A stretch of 59,304 nt of DNA, from NCBI GenBank assembly GCA_913030825.1, contig CAJWCU010000022.1, positions 1 through 59,304 of the forward strand. Reading direction: 5' to 3'. This document shows positions 35,953 to 44,880 of the stretch, piece after piece. A model generated the notes under the pieces. It did no database searches and was not told where the DNA came from. It saw only the letters and a program-made list of their open reading frames with translations. A program made the position numbers and the translations under genes. This DNA comes from an uncultured Rhodospirillaceae bacterium (GTDB taxonomy: Bacteria; Pseudomonadota; Alphaproteobacteria; Rhodospirillales; Casp-alpha2). The first letter of the stretch is position 1; every line of letters begins with the position of its first letter.

Positions 35953-36659
35953 CCGCAAAGTGTATCGGCCAACTCCTTGAAGTTTTCAACGATCAAGTCG
36001 GGGTGTTCCGGCCAGGCGCCGAACGGCCGCTTGCGGCGGTCGATGAAGGCCGTGCGCATGCCGAAGGATTTGGCGCCGACCACGTCGAACTCGTGGTTGG
36101 CGACGAACAGGCATTCGACCCGGTCGAAGCCGGTGATGTCGCAGGCCGTCGCGTAGGTTGCCCAATGGGGCTTGAAATAACCCGCTTCGGCGACGGAAAT
36201 GACGTGGTCGAAGGGGAAGCCGATGTGCGGCCCGGCATTGGCCAACATGTCCGGATCGCCGTTCGACAGGATGGCGAGCTGATAGCCCGCCTCGCGGAGA
36301 TTGCCGAGGGCCTCGATCACGTCGGGGAAGGGTTTGAGCTTCTCGATTTCCGAGACCAGCCATTGCACTTCGTCCTGGGTGTATTCGATCCCGGCGCGGT
36401 CCATCACGACCGAAACGGCGCGGTGGCCGATCTGGCGATACGGCGTATGACCCCGGTCGTTCAGCGCATCGATCATCGAGTTTTCGAAATGGGTGCGGCG
36501 CCACCAGGTGACGAAGCTGTGGGGTTTGCCGTCCCAGCCCTTTTCTTTCAGGAACGGCGTGGCGATTTCCGTCAGGCCCTTCTGCATGTCGACGACGGTG
36601 CCGTATTGATCGAACACCAGGATTTTGATTTCGCGTTTAAGGATGTCCGGATCGGTCAT
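35949..36659 (-). CDS. Haloacid dehalogenase, type II
   Basis: A 236-residue HAD hydrolase of the L-2-haloacid dehalogenase type. The nucleophile is D17 in FDQYGTVVD, the second motif is ILSNGDPDM, the Lys lies in GYFKPH, and the last acidic motif lies in FVANHEFDVVGA. Many such proteins act on 2-haloacids or similar short acids. It is first in a two-gene unit with the alpha/beta hydrolase and divergent from ahcY. Confidence 0.88.
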   Translation of the reverse strand: MTDPDILKREIKILVFDQYGTVVDMQKGLTEIATPFLKEKGWDGKPHSFVTWWRRTHFENSMIDALNDRGHTPYRQIGHRAVSVVMDRAGIEYTQDEVQWLVSEIEKLKPFPDVIEALGNLREAGYQLAILSNGDPDMLANAGPHIGFPFDHVISVAEAGYFKPHWATYATACDITGFDRVECLFVANHEFDVVGAKSFGMRTAFIDRRKRPFGAWPEHPDLIVENFKELADTLCG

Positions 36660-36809
36660 CGGATGGTGCCTCCTGTGGCGGGGTGGATGAATGGGTTGGT
36701 TGAACGCGGCGGAGTATGGCCGCTGCCTCCGGGGCGGAAAACCGCGAAATTCTTGGTGGGACCCCGAGTTTTTCTCGACCGTGCCCGTGAACCGTCACAG
36801 GGCCGCCTC

Positions 36810-36838
36810 TTGAAGAAAATCCCTGGGCCTGCTACATC
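36810..36838 (+). promoter_or_regulatory. Candidate promoter of ahcY
   Basis: TTGAAG (36810-36815) and TACATC (36833-36838) are spaced by 17 bases. Transcription would start near 36845, giving a leader of about 117 bases that includes the hairpin below. The DNA at 36660-36809 shows no gene. Confidence 0.4.
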
Positions 36839-36856
36839 CCCCACCAACACCGACGG

Positions 36857-36886
36857 CCGGGCATCGCCCTGCCCGGAACATTTTTT
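36857..36886 (+). terminator. Terminator-like hairpin in the ahcY leader
   Basis: A perfect 7-base-pair stem (CCGGGCA / TGCCCGG) with a six-base loop is followed after four bases by TTTTTT, about 75 bases before the ahcY start. No plus-strand gene ends upstream, so it is probably a leader element (attenuator) and not the end of a gene. I could not fit the known SAH or SAM-II riboswitch patterns to it. Confidence 0.55.
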
Positions 36887-36961
36887 CACCAATCGCGCCT
36901 TCCTCTGGAACACCGACGTTCGGGGTTCGCGCAATGTAGTAAACGAGAACAGGAGTTCTAT

Positions 36962-38356
<1,395 letters not shown>

Positions 38357-38381
38357 TCGGCCAGGCAATGTCAAAAAGGTT

Positions 38382-38412
38382 AAAAGGCGGTGCTTCGGCA
38401 CCGCCTTTTCCT
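38382..38412 (+). terminator. Rho-independent terminator of ahcY
   Basis: A perfect 12-base-pair stem (AAAAGGCGGTGC / GCACCGCCTTTT) with a TTCG tetraloop lies 25 bases after the ahcY stop, and its 3' arm provides the T-run. Confidence 0.92.
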
Positions 38413-38447
38413 TTGTGGCCAAGGGGTTGTGTGGTTAACATCCAGCC

Positions 38448-40172
38448 GTGCTAAGCGATATCGCCCCCATCAATGCGTTCAGTTCCGGCCTGTTCATCGG
38501 CGCCGGCCTGTTGTTGGTTGTCGCCTGGCTGTTCCGCCGCCGCGCGAAAGAGGCCGAATTCGAGCGTGGCCGGATCGAGGCCGTGGCCGTGAAAGCCAGG
38601 GAAATCCTGGCCGGAGCGCCCGACGGACTGTTCATCTGGGACCGATCGTCGGGCGCCGATACCTGCTCGCGGAAGCTCGCCTCCCTGCTGTCGCTGGGTG
38701 ACGGCACGAATTCCAAATTCGACGACGTGGCCGCACGTTTCGACGGCGATTCGGCGAAACGGCTTAAAGCGTCCGTCGTTTTCCTTCATGAAGAAGGCCG
38801 CCGCTTCGAAATCGTCCTGACGACCGCCGATTCCGGCGGCCGCCGCATGATCCAGGCCATCGGCGCCCGGGCCCAGGCCAAGGACGGCAAGGTTCTCGCC
38901 GATATGGTCTGGATGCGCGACATTTCGTCCGCGGCCAAGCTGCTGATCGACCTATCCGGCGAGGGCGATCTACCCGAAGCCCGGGACCTTCATCTGCGCG
39001 GCCTCTTGGATGCCCTGCCCTTTCCCATCTGGCTGCGCGACAACGACCTGCGTGTCGTCTTCACCAATCAGGCGGCCCTCAGCCAGCGCGTCGCCGGCCC
39101 CGACGACGAGCAGGCGGAAACCGCGCGCGACGAACACCGCCCCGTCACCCGTATCCAAGAGCTGCAGAATGCCGGAGAGACCCGCAGCTTCGACGTTACC
39201 GAATGCCCGTTGGCGGGCGACGACGGCGATGAAGCCGACGGCACCGAAAAAGAGACGGGCGGCCTGATCGGCTATGCCTTCCCCCATGGGTCCGGCGAGA
39301 ACCCGGCGCCGCCGGCCGCGGCCGAGCCCACGAAACTGCCGCCCCATGCCGCCATGGGTGAGGCCGTGCTCAAGGGCCTGGGAACGGGCATCGCGATCTT
39401 CGACCATGCGGCCAAGCTGGTCTTCGCCAATGAGGCTTACCGCGACATGTGGCGTCTGGAGGCCGACTGGCTGGCCGAAGGCCGCGATTTTCCGGAGATC
39501 CTGGAACATCTGCGCGCCGAACGGCGGCTGCCCGAAGTGCCGGATTTCCGCGCCTACAAGATGGAACAACTCGCCATGTTCGACGACGCCGAAGGGGCCG
39601 CACAGAACGATCCTTTCGGCGATTTGATGCATCTGCCCGACGGGCGGACGCTGCGCGCCGTCGCTTATCCCATGCCGACGGGCGGTCTGGCGCTGGGCTA
39701 TGACGACGTCACCGATCAGTTGGATTTGGAAAGCTCCAACAACGCCCAGGACGCGATCTACCGCGCCAGCCTGGAACACCTGGCGGAAGCCATCGCCGTG
39801 TTCGGCTCGGACGGGCGGCTCAAGTTCTGGAATCCGGCCTTTGCCCGTCTCTGGGATTTAGCCGAGGATGTGTTGGGCCCGCAAACCCATGTCGGCGATT
39901 TCGTCGAGGCGACCCGCCCCCTGGCCGCGACCGGCGGCGATTGGGACGCCAAGAAAGCCCATATCATTTCCGCCATGACCCGCCGCGAGGTAACCCGCGA
40001 CACGATCGAGCGGGCCGACGGCCGAACGTTGGAGTTCGTCAATGCGCCGCTGCCCGACGGCGGCGTGCTGATCGCCTATACCGAGGCCAAGACCGAAAAC
40101 GGGGCCGACGCCCTTGGGGCAGCGGACCCGCTCCCGGAATCCGGGCCTGATAAAGCGGATGGCGCCGCCTAG
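38448..40172 (+). CDS. Multi-PAS membrane protein without a kinase domain (DivL-like N-terminal part)
   Basis: A 574-residue protein from a GTG start. It has one N-terminal membrane helix (about 12-30), then about four PAS-like units: near 45-160 (GLFIWDRSSGA), 185-285, 305-430 (GIAIFDHAAKLVFANEAYRDMW) and 440-550 (IAVFGSDGRLKFWNPAFARLW). In many alphaproteobacteria the gene between ahcY and tsaE encodes such PAS repeats followed by a histidine-kinase part. Here the frame ends in an acidic, Pro/Ala-rich tail at the point where the kinase dimerisation helix should begin, and no kinase remnant follows. It may regulate a separate kinase, or be a truncated gene. Confidence 0.8.
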   Translation: MLSDIAPINAFSSGLFIGAGLLLVVAWLFRRRAKEAEFERGRIEAVAVKAREILAGAPDGLFIWDRSSGADTCSRKLASLLSLGDGTNSKFDDVAARFDGDSAKRLKASVVFLHEEGRRFEIVLTTADSGGRRMIQAIGARAQAKDGKVLADMVWMRDISSAAKLLIDLSGEGDLPEARDLHLRGLLDALPFPIWLRDNDLRVVFTNQAALSQRVAGPDDEQAETARDEHRPVTRIQELQNAGETRSFDVTECPLAGDDGDEADGTEKETGGLIGYAFPHGSGENPAPPAAAEPTKLPPHAAMGEAVLKGLGTGIAIFDHAAKLVFANEAYRDMWRLEADWLAEGRDFPEILEHLRAERRLPEVPDFRAYKMEQLAMFDDAEGAAQNDPFGDLMHLPDGRTLRAVAYPMPTGGLALGYDDVTDQLDLESSNNAQDAIYRASLEHLAEAIAVFGSDGRLKFWNPAFARLWDLAEDVLGPQTHVGDFVEATRPLAATGGDWDAKKAHIISAMTRREVTRDTIERADGRTLEFVNAPLPDGGVLIAYTEAKTENGADALGAADPLPESGPDKADGAA

Positions 40173-40275
40173 GGCGAGACCTAAGCCCATCGGCCGCGTC
40201 CATATCGCTCCTGAACCGCCGTTTTTCGGCGAAACCCCCGAATATCCGGGGCTTCCGCCCTCGACTTTCGGCCCT

Positions 40276-40307
40276 CTTTAACTCATCGGCACATCCGCCT
40301 ATATTGG
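40276..40307 (+). promoter_or_regulatory. RpoH-type (heat-shock) promoter candidate of hspQ
   Basis: CCTATATTGG (40298-40307) matches the alphaproteobacterial sigma-32 -10 form CYTATNTNNG exactly, and CTTT (40276-40279) matches the CTTG -35 in three of four bases with an 18-base gap. It lies 55 bases before the hspQ ATG. Confidence 0.45.
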
Positions 40308-40361
40308 GGGTGCATATGCGAACGACCATTCATTGAAGAAGGCGAAAAAGGGCCTCGGGTC

Positions 40362-40691
40362 ATGACCAGAACCATCGCAAAATTTCCTCTCGGCGAGTTC
40401 GTCCGGCACCGTATCTACGGGTTCCGGGGCGTGGTCTTCGACATCGACCCGGAATTCAACAATTCCGAGGAATGGTACGACAGCATTCCGGCCGACGTTC
40501 GCCCCCGCAAGGACCAGCCGTTCTATCACCTGCTCGCGGAAAACCACGACAAATCGCCCTATGTGGCCTATGTCTCGGAGCAGAACCTGGAACTCGAGGA
40601 CTCGGACGAGCCGATCGATCATCCGGACCTGCCGGATTATTTCACGGTCGATGACGAAGGCCGCCTGATCTATCGCCACCCCATGAACTGA
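40362..40691 (+). CDS. hspQ: Heat shock protein HspQ
   Basis: A 109-residue HspQ protein. The conserved GxxVRHRIYGFRGVVFDIDPEF start, WYDSIP, and QPFYHLLAENHDKSPYVAYVSEQNL are all present, and the length is normal. In enterobacteria HspQ promotes breakdown of denatured DnaA and modulates Lon specificity. An RpoH-like promoter upstream fits heat induction. It converges with the dihaem cytochrome gene. Confidence 0.94.
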   Translation: MTRTIAKFPLGEFVRHRIYGFRGVVFDIDPEFNNSEEWYDSIPADVRPRKDQPFYHLLAENHDKSPYVAYVSEQNLELEDSDEPIDHPDLPDYFTVDDEGRLIYRHPMN

Positions 40692-40761
40692 TCCGCCAGC
40701 GCCTGGGACGAGCGCCCGAGGCAATCGGCCGACTTGGCCGGTAAATCAGCGGCGACGGTCG

Positions 40762-41409
40762 TCACCGGCACCGCTGGCTGGAAAAATACGCCGACAGTTC
40801 GTCGATCTGCGCGTCGTTCAATTTCTCCCCCTGGCGCGTCATCATGCGATGGGCGCGGTATCGTCCGGGGCGCGACGGGCCTTCGGCCATGCTGTCGCGA
40901 AACGCCACAAGCTGAACCCGCAAATACTCTTGCCGCTGCCCCGCCAGGGACGGAACGAACGCATGCGTGGTCCGCCCTCCTTGGCCGTGACAGAGGAAAC
41001 ACCGGTTCGCCAACAACGGCTTCGGCAGGGGCTCGGTCCGATTGCCGTCCAATTGCCAGGCATTGACGCAGGCCTGCGATGCGAAATATTCGGCAACCAA
41101 AGCAATATCCTCATGCTCGACCTTGGGGGCTTCCTGGCTCATCACCGGATGCTTGCGTTCGAGCCGCAAAAAGCTCGAGGAGTTCGGCGCGAATTGGCGC
41201 TGAAAGGCCGAAATCTGGTGGATCAGGTATTTGCTGTCCTGGCCCAGGATCGATGGGACCTTGGGTTTTTTCAACATGCCGGCCAAAGAATGACAGGGCA
41301 GACAGGGCACGGCCTGGGCCAACGGTTCCGCGGCCTTGGCCCCGCCCACCGGTGCACCCGCCAGCATCCACGCGGACACCGCCGCCAAGATCAACCGCCT
41401 CGCCGTCAT
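40762..41409 (-). CDS. Dihaem cytochrome c (c4-like), exported
   Basis: A 215-residue protein with a signal peptide (cleavage near GGAKA-AE, about residue 27) and two haem sites, C36LPCH40 and C137FLCH141, as in cytochrome c4 proteins. Two further Cys (C114 and C214) are unusual for the family and could form a disulfide. The ATG at 41409 follows the flavoprotein stop by one base, so both are from one transcript. Periplasmic electron transfer is expected; the partner is unknown. Confidence 0.86.
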   Translation of the reverse strand: MTARRLILAAVSAWMLAGAPVGGAKAAEPLAQAVPCLPCHSLAGMLKKPKVPSILGQDSKYLIHQISAFQRQFAPNSSSFLRLERKHPVMSQEAPKVEHEDIALVAEYFASQACVNAWQLDGNRTEPLPKPLLANRCFLCHGQGGRTTHAFVPSLAGQRQEYLRVQLVAFRDSMAEGPSRPGRYRAHRMMTRQGEKLNDAQIDELSAYFSSQRCR

Positions 41410-41410
41410 C

Positions 41411-42460
41411 TCACGCGGTCTCCCCGCCGGGCACGCCTTTGGTCGTCGAGTATTCGAAATGCAGGATTTCATCCGGCCGCGCCACTGCATGGGCCGCATG
41501 GGCGGCGGCGGCGGCTTCGGCGAAACCGGTCAGGATCAATTTCAATTTACCCGGATAAACGGCGATATCGCCGACCGCAAACAGACCCGGCCGTCCCGCC
41601 GACATGGTGGCCGGATCGACCTGAACCAGGTTCTTATCCAGGTTCAGGCCCCAATCGGCGATCGGGCCCAACTGCTGCAACAGGCCGAAGAACGGCAACA
41701 AGGCATCGGCTTCCAGTCGTTTCTCGTTCCCGTCCAGATCGCGGGCGATGACGGCGGCAAGGGCGCCACCCTCCCCCTCGAGCCCGCCCAATTGAAACGG
41801 AATGACCAGATCGACCGTGCCCGCCGCGGCCAGATCCTGCAGTTTGCGGACATTGTCCGGCTGTGCGCGGAACTTGGGCCGCCGGTGAACGACGGCGACG
41901 CTTTCGGCGACATCGGCCAGGTTCAGCGCCCAGTCGACGGCGCTATCCCCGCCGCCTGCGATGACGACCCGTTTGCCGCGGAAATCTTCGACCCGCGTGA
42001 CCATGTAATGCACGCCCAGGCCCGGGCCTTTGTCCTCGAATTCGCGGATACCGTCGAGCGGCGGGCGGTTGGGCCCGAAGGCCCCGACACCGGCGGCGAT
42101 GATCACCGACGCGGCCTGGATTTCCGTGCCTGCCGCCGTGGTGACGCGCCATCCGCCGTCCCGTTCCACCAGGCCCGTGACCGGGCGGCCCAGGTGATAG
42201 ACGGGATCGAAGGGTGCGGCCTGTTGCTCCAGCCGCGCCACCAGGTCCTTGGCGTCGATCTTGGGATAACCCGGAATATCGAAGATGGGTTTTTCCGGAT
42301 AAAGCGCGCTGAGTTGTCCGCCCGGCATGTCCAGGGCATCGACGACATGGCATTTCAGGCCCAGCATGCCGCATTGGAACACCGCGAACAGTCCGACCGG
42401 ACCGGCGCCGATGATGACGACATCCGTTAGGGCGGCTTTTTGCTCTGCTGCCTGGGACAC
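41411..42460 (-). CDS. Thioredoxin-reductase-like ferredoxin/flavodoxin-NADP+ reductase
   Basis: A 349-residue FAD/NAD(P)-binding protein of the TrxR-like FNR family. The FAD motif is GAGPVGLFA near 18-26, NADPH motif AGGGDSAVDWAL near 170, and a C-terminal GDIAVYPG FAD-contact motif is present. The redox-active CxxC of true thioredoxin reductases is absent, which places it with ferredoxin-NADP+ reductases. The GTG start at 42460 has AGGAG nine bases upstream. It is cytoplasmic, whereas the downstream cytochrome is exported. Confidence 0.88.
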   Translation of the reverse strand: MSQAAEQKAALTDVVIIGAGPVGLFAVFQCGMLGLKCHVVDALDMPGGQLSALYPEKPIFDIPGYPKIDAKDLVARLEQQAAPFDPVYHLGRPVTGLVERDGGWRVTTAAGTEIQAASVIIAAGVGAFGPNRPPLDGIREFEDKGPGLGVHYMVTRVEDFRGKRVVIAGGGDSAVDWALNLADVAESVAVVHRRPKFRAQPDNVRKLQDLAAAGTVDLVIPFQLGGLEGEGGALAAVIARDLDGNEKRLEADALLPFFGLLQQLGPIADWGLNLDKNLVQVDPATMSAGRPGLFAVGDIAVYPGKLKLILTGFAEAAAAAHAAHAVARPDEILHFEYSTTKGVPGGETA

Positions 42461-42596
42461 CTGGGGCTGCTCCTTCGATTGCCCGGCCGGGGATCGGCGC
42501 TTTTTCGGGCGGTATTGCGGGGTTCCTTACATGGCGGGCGCGGCGGATCAGGTCAAGCCTTGTCCCGACCATGTTATTATCGGTAAAAGAGCGGCG

Positions 42597-43097
42597 ATGG
42601 TTGCGATGGCGCAGGCAAGCGAAGAATCGAACGGCCCCGTCCTGACGTTAACGGACGAGGGCGCGACCTTGACGTTGGGCGCACGCCTGGGCGCGATATG
42701 CCGCGCCGGTGACGTGATCGCCCTGCAGGGCGGCCTGGGCATGGGAAAATCGGTTTTCGCGCGCGGACTGATCCGCGCCCTGACGACACCGGACGAAGAC
42801 GTGCCGAGCCCGACCTTCACCCTGGTTCAGCCCTATGACGCGGCTGATTTCACCTTGTATCATTTCGATCTGTACCGCCTGGAAGACCCGGAAGAAGCGT
42901 TCGAGTTGGATATCGAGGACGCCTTCGCCGACGGCGTCTCGCTGATCGAATGGCCGGAACGTCTGGGCCATCTGCTGCCGGCCCGGCGGCTGGATGTTCA
43001 TCTTTCCCCCGGCGGCGCCGAAACGGCGCGGCGGTGCGAAATCTCCGGCGGCGGCGACTGGCCGGAACGACTAACGAAAGCAGGACTGACTAAATGA
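42597..43097 (+). CDS. tsaE: tRNA threonylcarbamoyladenosine biosynthesis ATPase TsaE
   Basis: A 166-residue TsaE with Walker A GGLGMGKS at 45-52, the family motif SPTFTLV, HFDLYRL and IEWPERL. It powers t6A modification of tRNAs together with TsaB/TsaD, encoded elsewhere. The start is not certain: ATG 42597 or 42606, both with weak ribosome sites. Its stop overlaps the next gene by 4 bases, and it heads the coupled series tsaE-amgK-murU-addB-addA. Confidence 0.93.
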   Translation: MVAMAQASEESNGPVLTLTDEGATLTLGARLGAICRAGDVIALQGGLGMGKSVFARGLIRALTTPDEDVPSPTFTLVQPYDAADFTLYHFDLYRLEDPEEAFELDIEDAFADGVSLIEWPERLGHLLPARRLDVHLSPGGAETARRCEISGGGDWPERLTKAGLTK

Positions 43098-44116
43098 GTG
43101 AACGGGACGATTTGATCGACGGCTTTCTCGAACGGCACGGCTGGGGCGGGGCCGCGCGCTCGGTGCTCGCCGCCGACGCCTCGTTCCGGGGGTATTACCG
43201 GCTTGTCGACGGCGACCGCCGGGCCGTGTTGATGGATGCCCCGCCGCCCAAGGAAGACGTCCGTCCCTTCGTCACCATCGCCCGGCACCTGGCCAAGATG
43301 GGGCTCAGCGCGCCCGAGGTCTTCGCCGAAGACCCCGATGCGGGCCTGCTCCTGCTGGAGGATCTGGGCGATGGGACCTATACCCGCATGCTGGCCGACG
43401 GCGCCGATCCGGAACCGCTTTACGCCGCCGCCGTCGACGTGCTGATCCATATTCACGACCGCGCGCCGGAGGCCGCGATCCCCCGCGCCCTGCCGCCTTA
43501 CGACGAACGCAAGCTGATGGAAGAGGCCGGTCTGCTGATCGACTGGTATCTGCCGGCGGTCATGGGGTCGGAAATCGACGAAGATGCCCGCGCCGCCTAT
43601 TTCAACGCCTGGCGCGCCCCCTTGAAACAGGTCCTGGCTCAACCCAAGACTTTGGTCCTGCGCGATTATCATGTCGACAACCTGATCTGGCTGCCCGGCC
43701 GCGATGGCGTTGCCCGCTGTGGCCTGCTGGATTTTCAGGACGCGGCCGCCGGATCGCCGGTCTACGACCTGATGTCGTTGTTGGAAGACGCCCGGCGCGA
43801 GGTCGATCCCGTGCTGACCGCCCATATGCTGGCCCGCTACCTGGCCGCCTTCCCCGATCTCGACCGGGACGCCTTGGGCGCCAGTTACGCGATCCTGGGC
43901 GCCCAGCGCCATGCCAAGGTGATCGGTATCTTCACGCGGCTTTCCCACCGCGACGACAAACCGCAGTACCTCCACCATATTCCCCATGTCTGGGGATTGC
44001 TTGAACGCTCGCTGGCCCATCCGGCCCTGGCCGACGTCAAAGCCTGGATCGACGCCGCCATCCCGGCCGACAATCGCGTCGTGCCGCCGGCGGAACAACC
44101 CGAGGCCGCGGCGTGA
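43094..44116 (+). CDS. amgK: Probable N-acetylmuramate/N-acetylglucosamine kinase AmgK
   Basis: A 340-residue aminoglycoside-phosphotransferase-fold kinase. The catalytic loop is RDYHVDNLIW (D191 as base) and the metal motif LLDFQDA follows. With the adjacent nucleotidyltransferase it matches the AmgK-MurU cell-wall sugar recycling pair, which turns MurNAc into UDP-MurNAc without GlcNAc intermediates. The function is assigned mainly by the conserved neighbourhood. It overlaps both neighbours by 4 bases. Confidence 0.88.
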   Translation: MSERDDLIDGFLERHGWGGAARSVLAADASFRGYYRLVDGDRRAVLMDAPPPKEDVRPFVTIARHLAKMGLSAPEVFAEDPDAGLLLLEDLGDGTYTRMLADGADPEPLYAAAVDVLIHIHDRAPEAAIPRALPPYDERKLMEEAGLLIDWYLPAVMGSEIDEDARAAYFNAWRAPLKQVLAQPKTLVLRDYHVDNLIWLPGRDGVARCGLLDFQDAAAGSPVYDLMSLLEDARREVDPVLTAHMLARYLAAFPDLDRDALGASYAILGAQRHAKVIGIFTRLSHRDDKPQYLHHIPHVWGLLERSLAHPALADVKAWIDAAIPADNRVVPPAEQPEAAA

Positions 44117-44880
44117 GCACCGTCGCCGAGGCCCCCGCAACGGGGCAGGCCCCCGGCCCGACGACGGCCATGGTCCTGGCCGCCGGCCTGGGCACGCGCA
44201 TGCTGCATCTGACCAAGGACCGGCCCAAGCCGCTGATCGAGGTCGATGGCCGTGCCCTGATCGATCACATGCTCGACCGCCTGGCCGAGGCCGGGGTCGA
44301 GCACGCCGTGGTCAACCTGTTCCACATGGCCGATCAATTGGAAAAGCATCTCGCCGGGCGGACCGAGCCGCGCATCACCACGGTGATGGAACCGGAACGG
44401 CTTGAGACCGGCGGCGGCGTCGCCAACGCCCTGACCCTGTTGGGCGACGAACCATTCTACGTCGCCAATTCGGACGCCCTCCTTCTCAACGGCCCGCACC
44501 CGATCCTGCCGCGTCTGGCCGCCGGTTGGGACGACGAGAAAATGGACGGCCTGTTGCTGCTGCATTCCACGGTCGAGGCTTTCGGTTATGAAGGCTACGG
44601 CGATTTCTGCGCCGAACCGGACGGCCTGCTGACCCGCCGCCCGGAATCGGAAGTCAGCCCCTGGCTGTTCACCGGGGTCCAGATCCTGCATCCGCGCCTG
44701 TTCAAGGACCTGCCCGAGGGGCCGTTCTCCCTGAACGTCCTTTATGACCGGGCGATCGCGGAAGGACGGCTTTACGGTGTCGTCCACGACGGCGAATGGT
44801 TCCACGTCGGCACGCCCCAGGGGCTGGCCTATGCCGAGGAATACATGTCGGAACGTTTCGCCGGGCGGCGCTATCGATGA
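44113..44880 (+). CDS. murU: N-acetylmuramate 1-phosphate uridylyltransferase MurU
   Basis: A 255-residue sugar nucleotidyltransferase with the nucleotide-binding motif LAAGLGTRM at 22-30, then KDRPKPLIEVDGR and the metal-binding VANSDAL. With AmgK it makes UDP-MurNAc from recycled MurNAc, bypassing the fosfomycin-sensitive route. It starts with GTG overlapping the amgK stop and has about 15 extra residues before the domain. Confidence 0.9.
   Translation: MSTVAEAPATGQAPGPTTAMVLAAGLGTRMLHLTKDRPKPLIEVDGRALIDHMLDRLAEAGVEHAVVNLFHMADQLEKHLAGRTEPRITTVMEPERLETGGGVANALTLLGDEPFYVANSDALLLNGPHPILPRLAAGWDDEKMDGLLLLHSTVEAFGYEGYGDFCAEPDGLLTRRPESEVSPWLFTGVQILHPRLFKDLPEGPFSLNVLYDRAIAEGRLYGVVHDGEWFHVGTPQGLAYAEEYMSERFAGRRYR

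Noticed and set aside
36660-36961. Known SAH or SAM-II riboswitch upstream of ahcY
   Set aside because: The conserved core sequences of those RNA classes could not be found by eye; only a simple hairpin with a T-run is visible.
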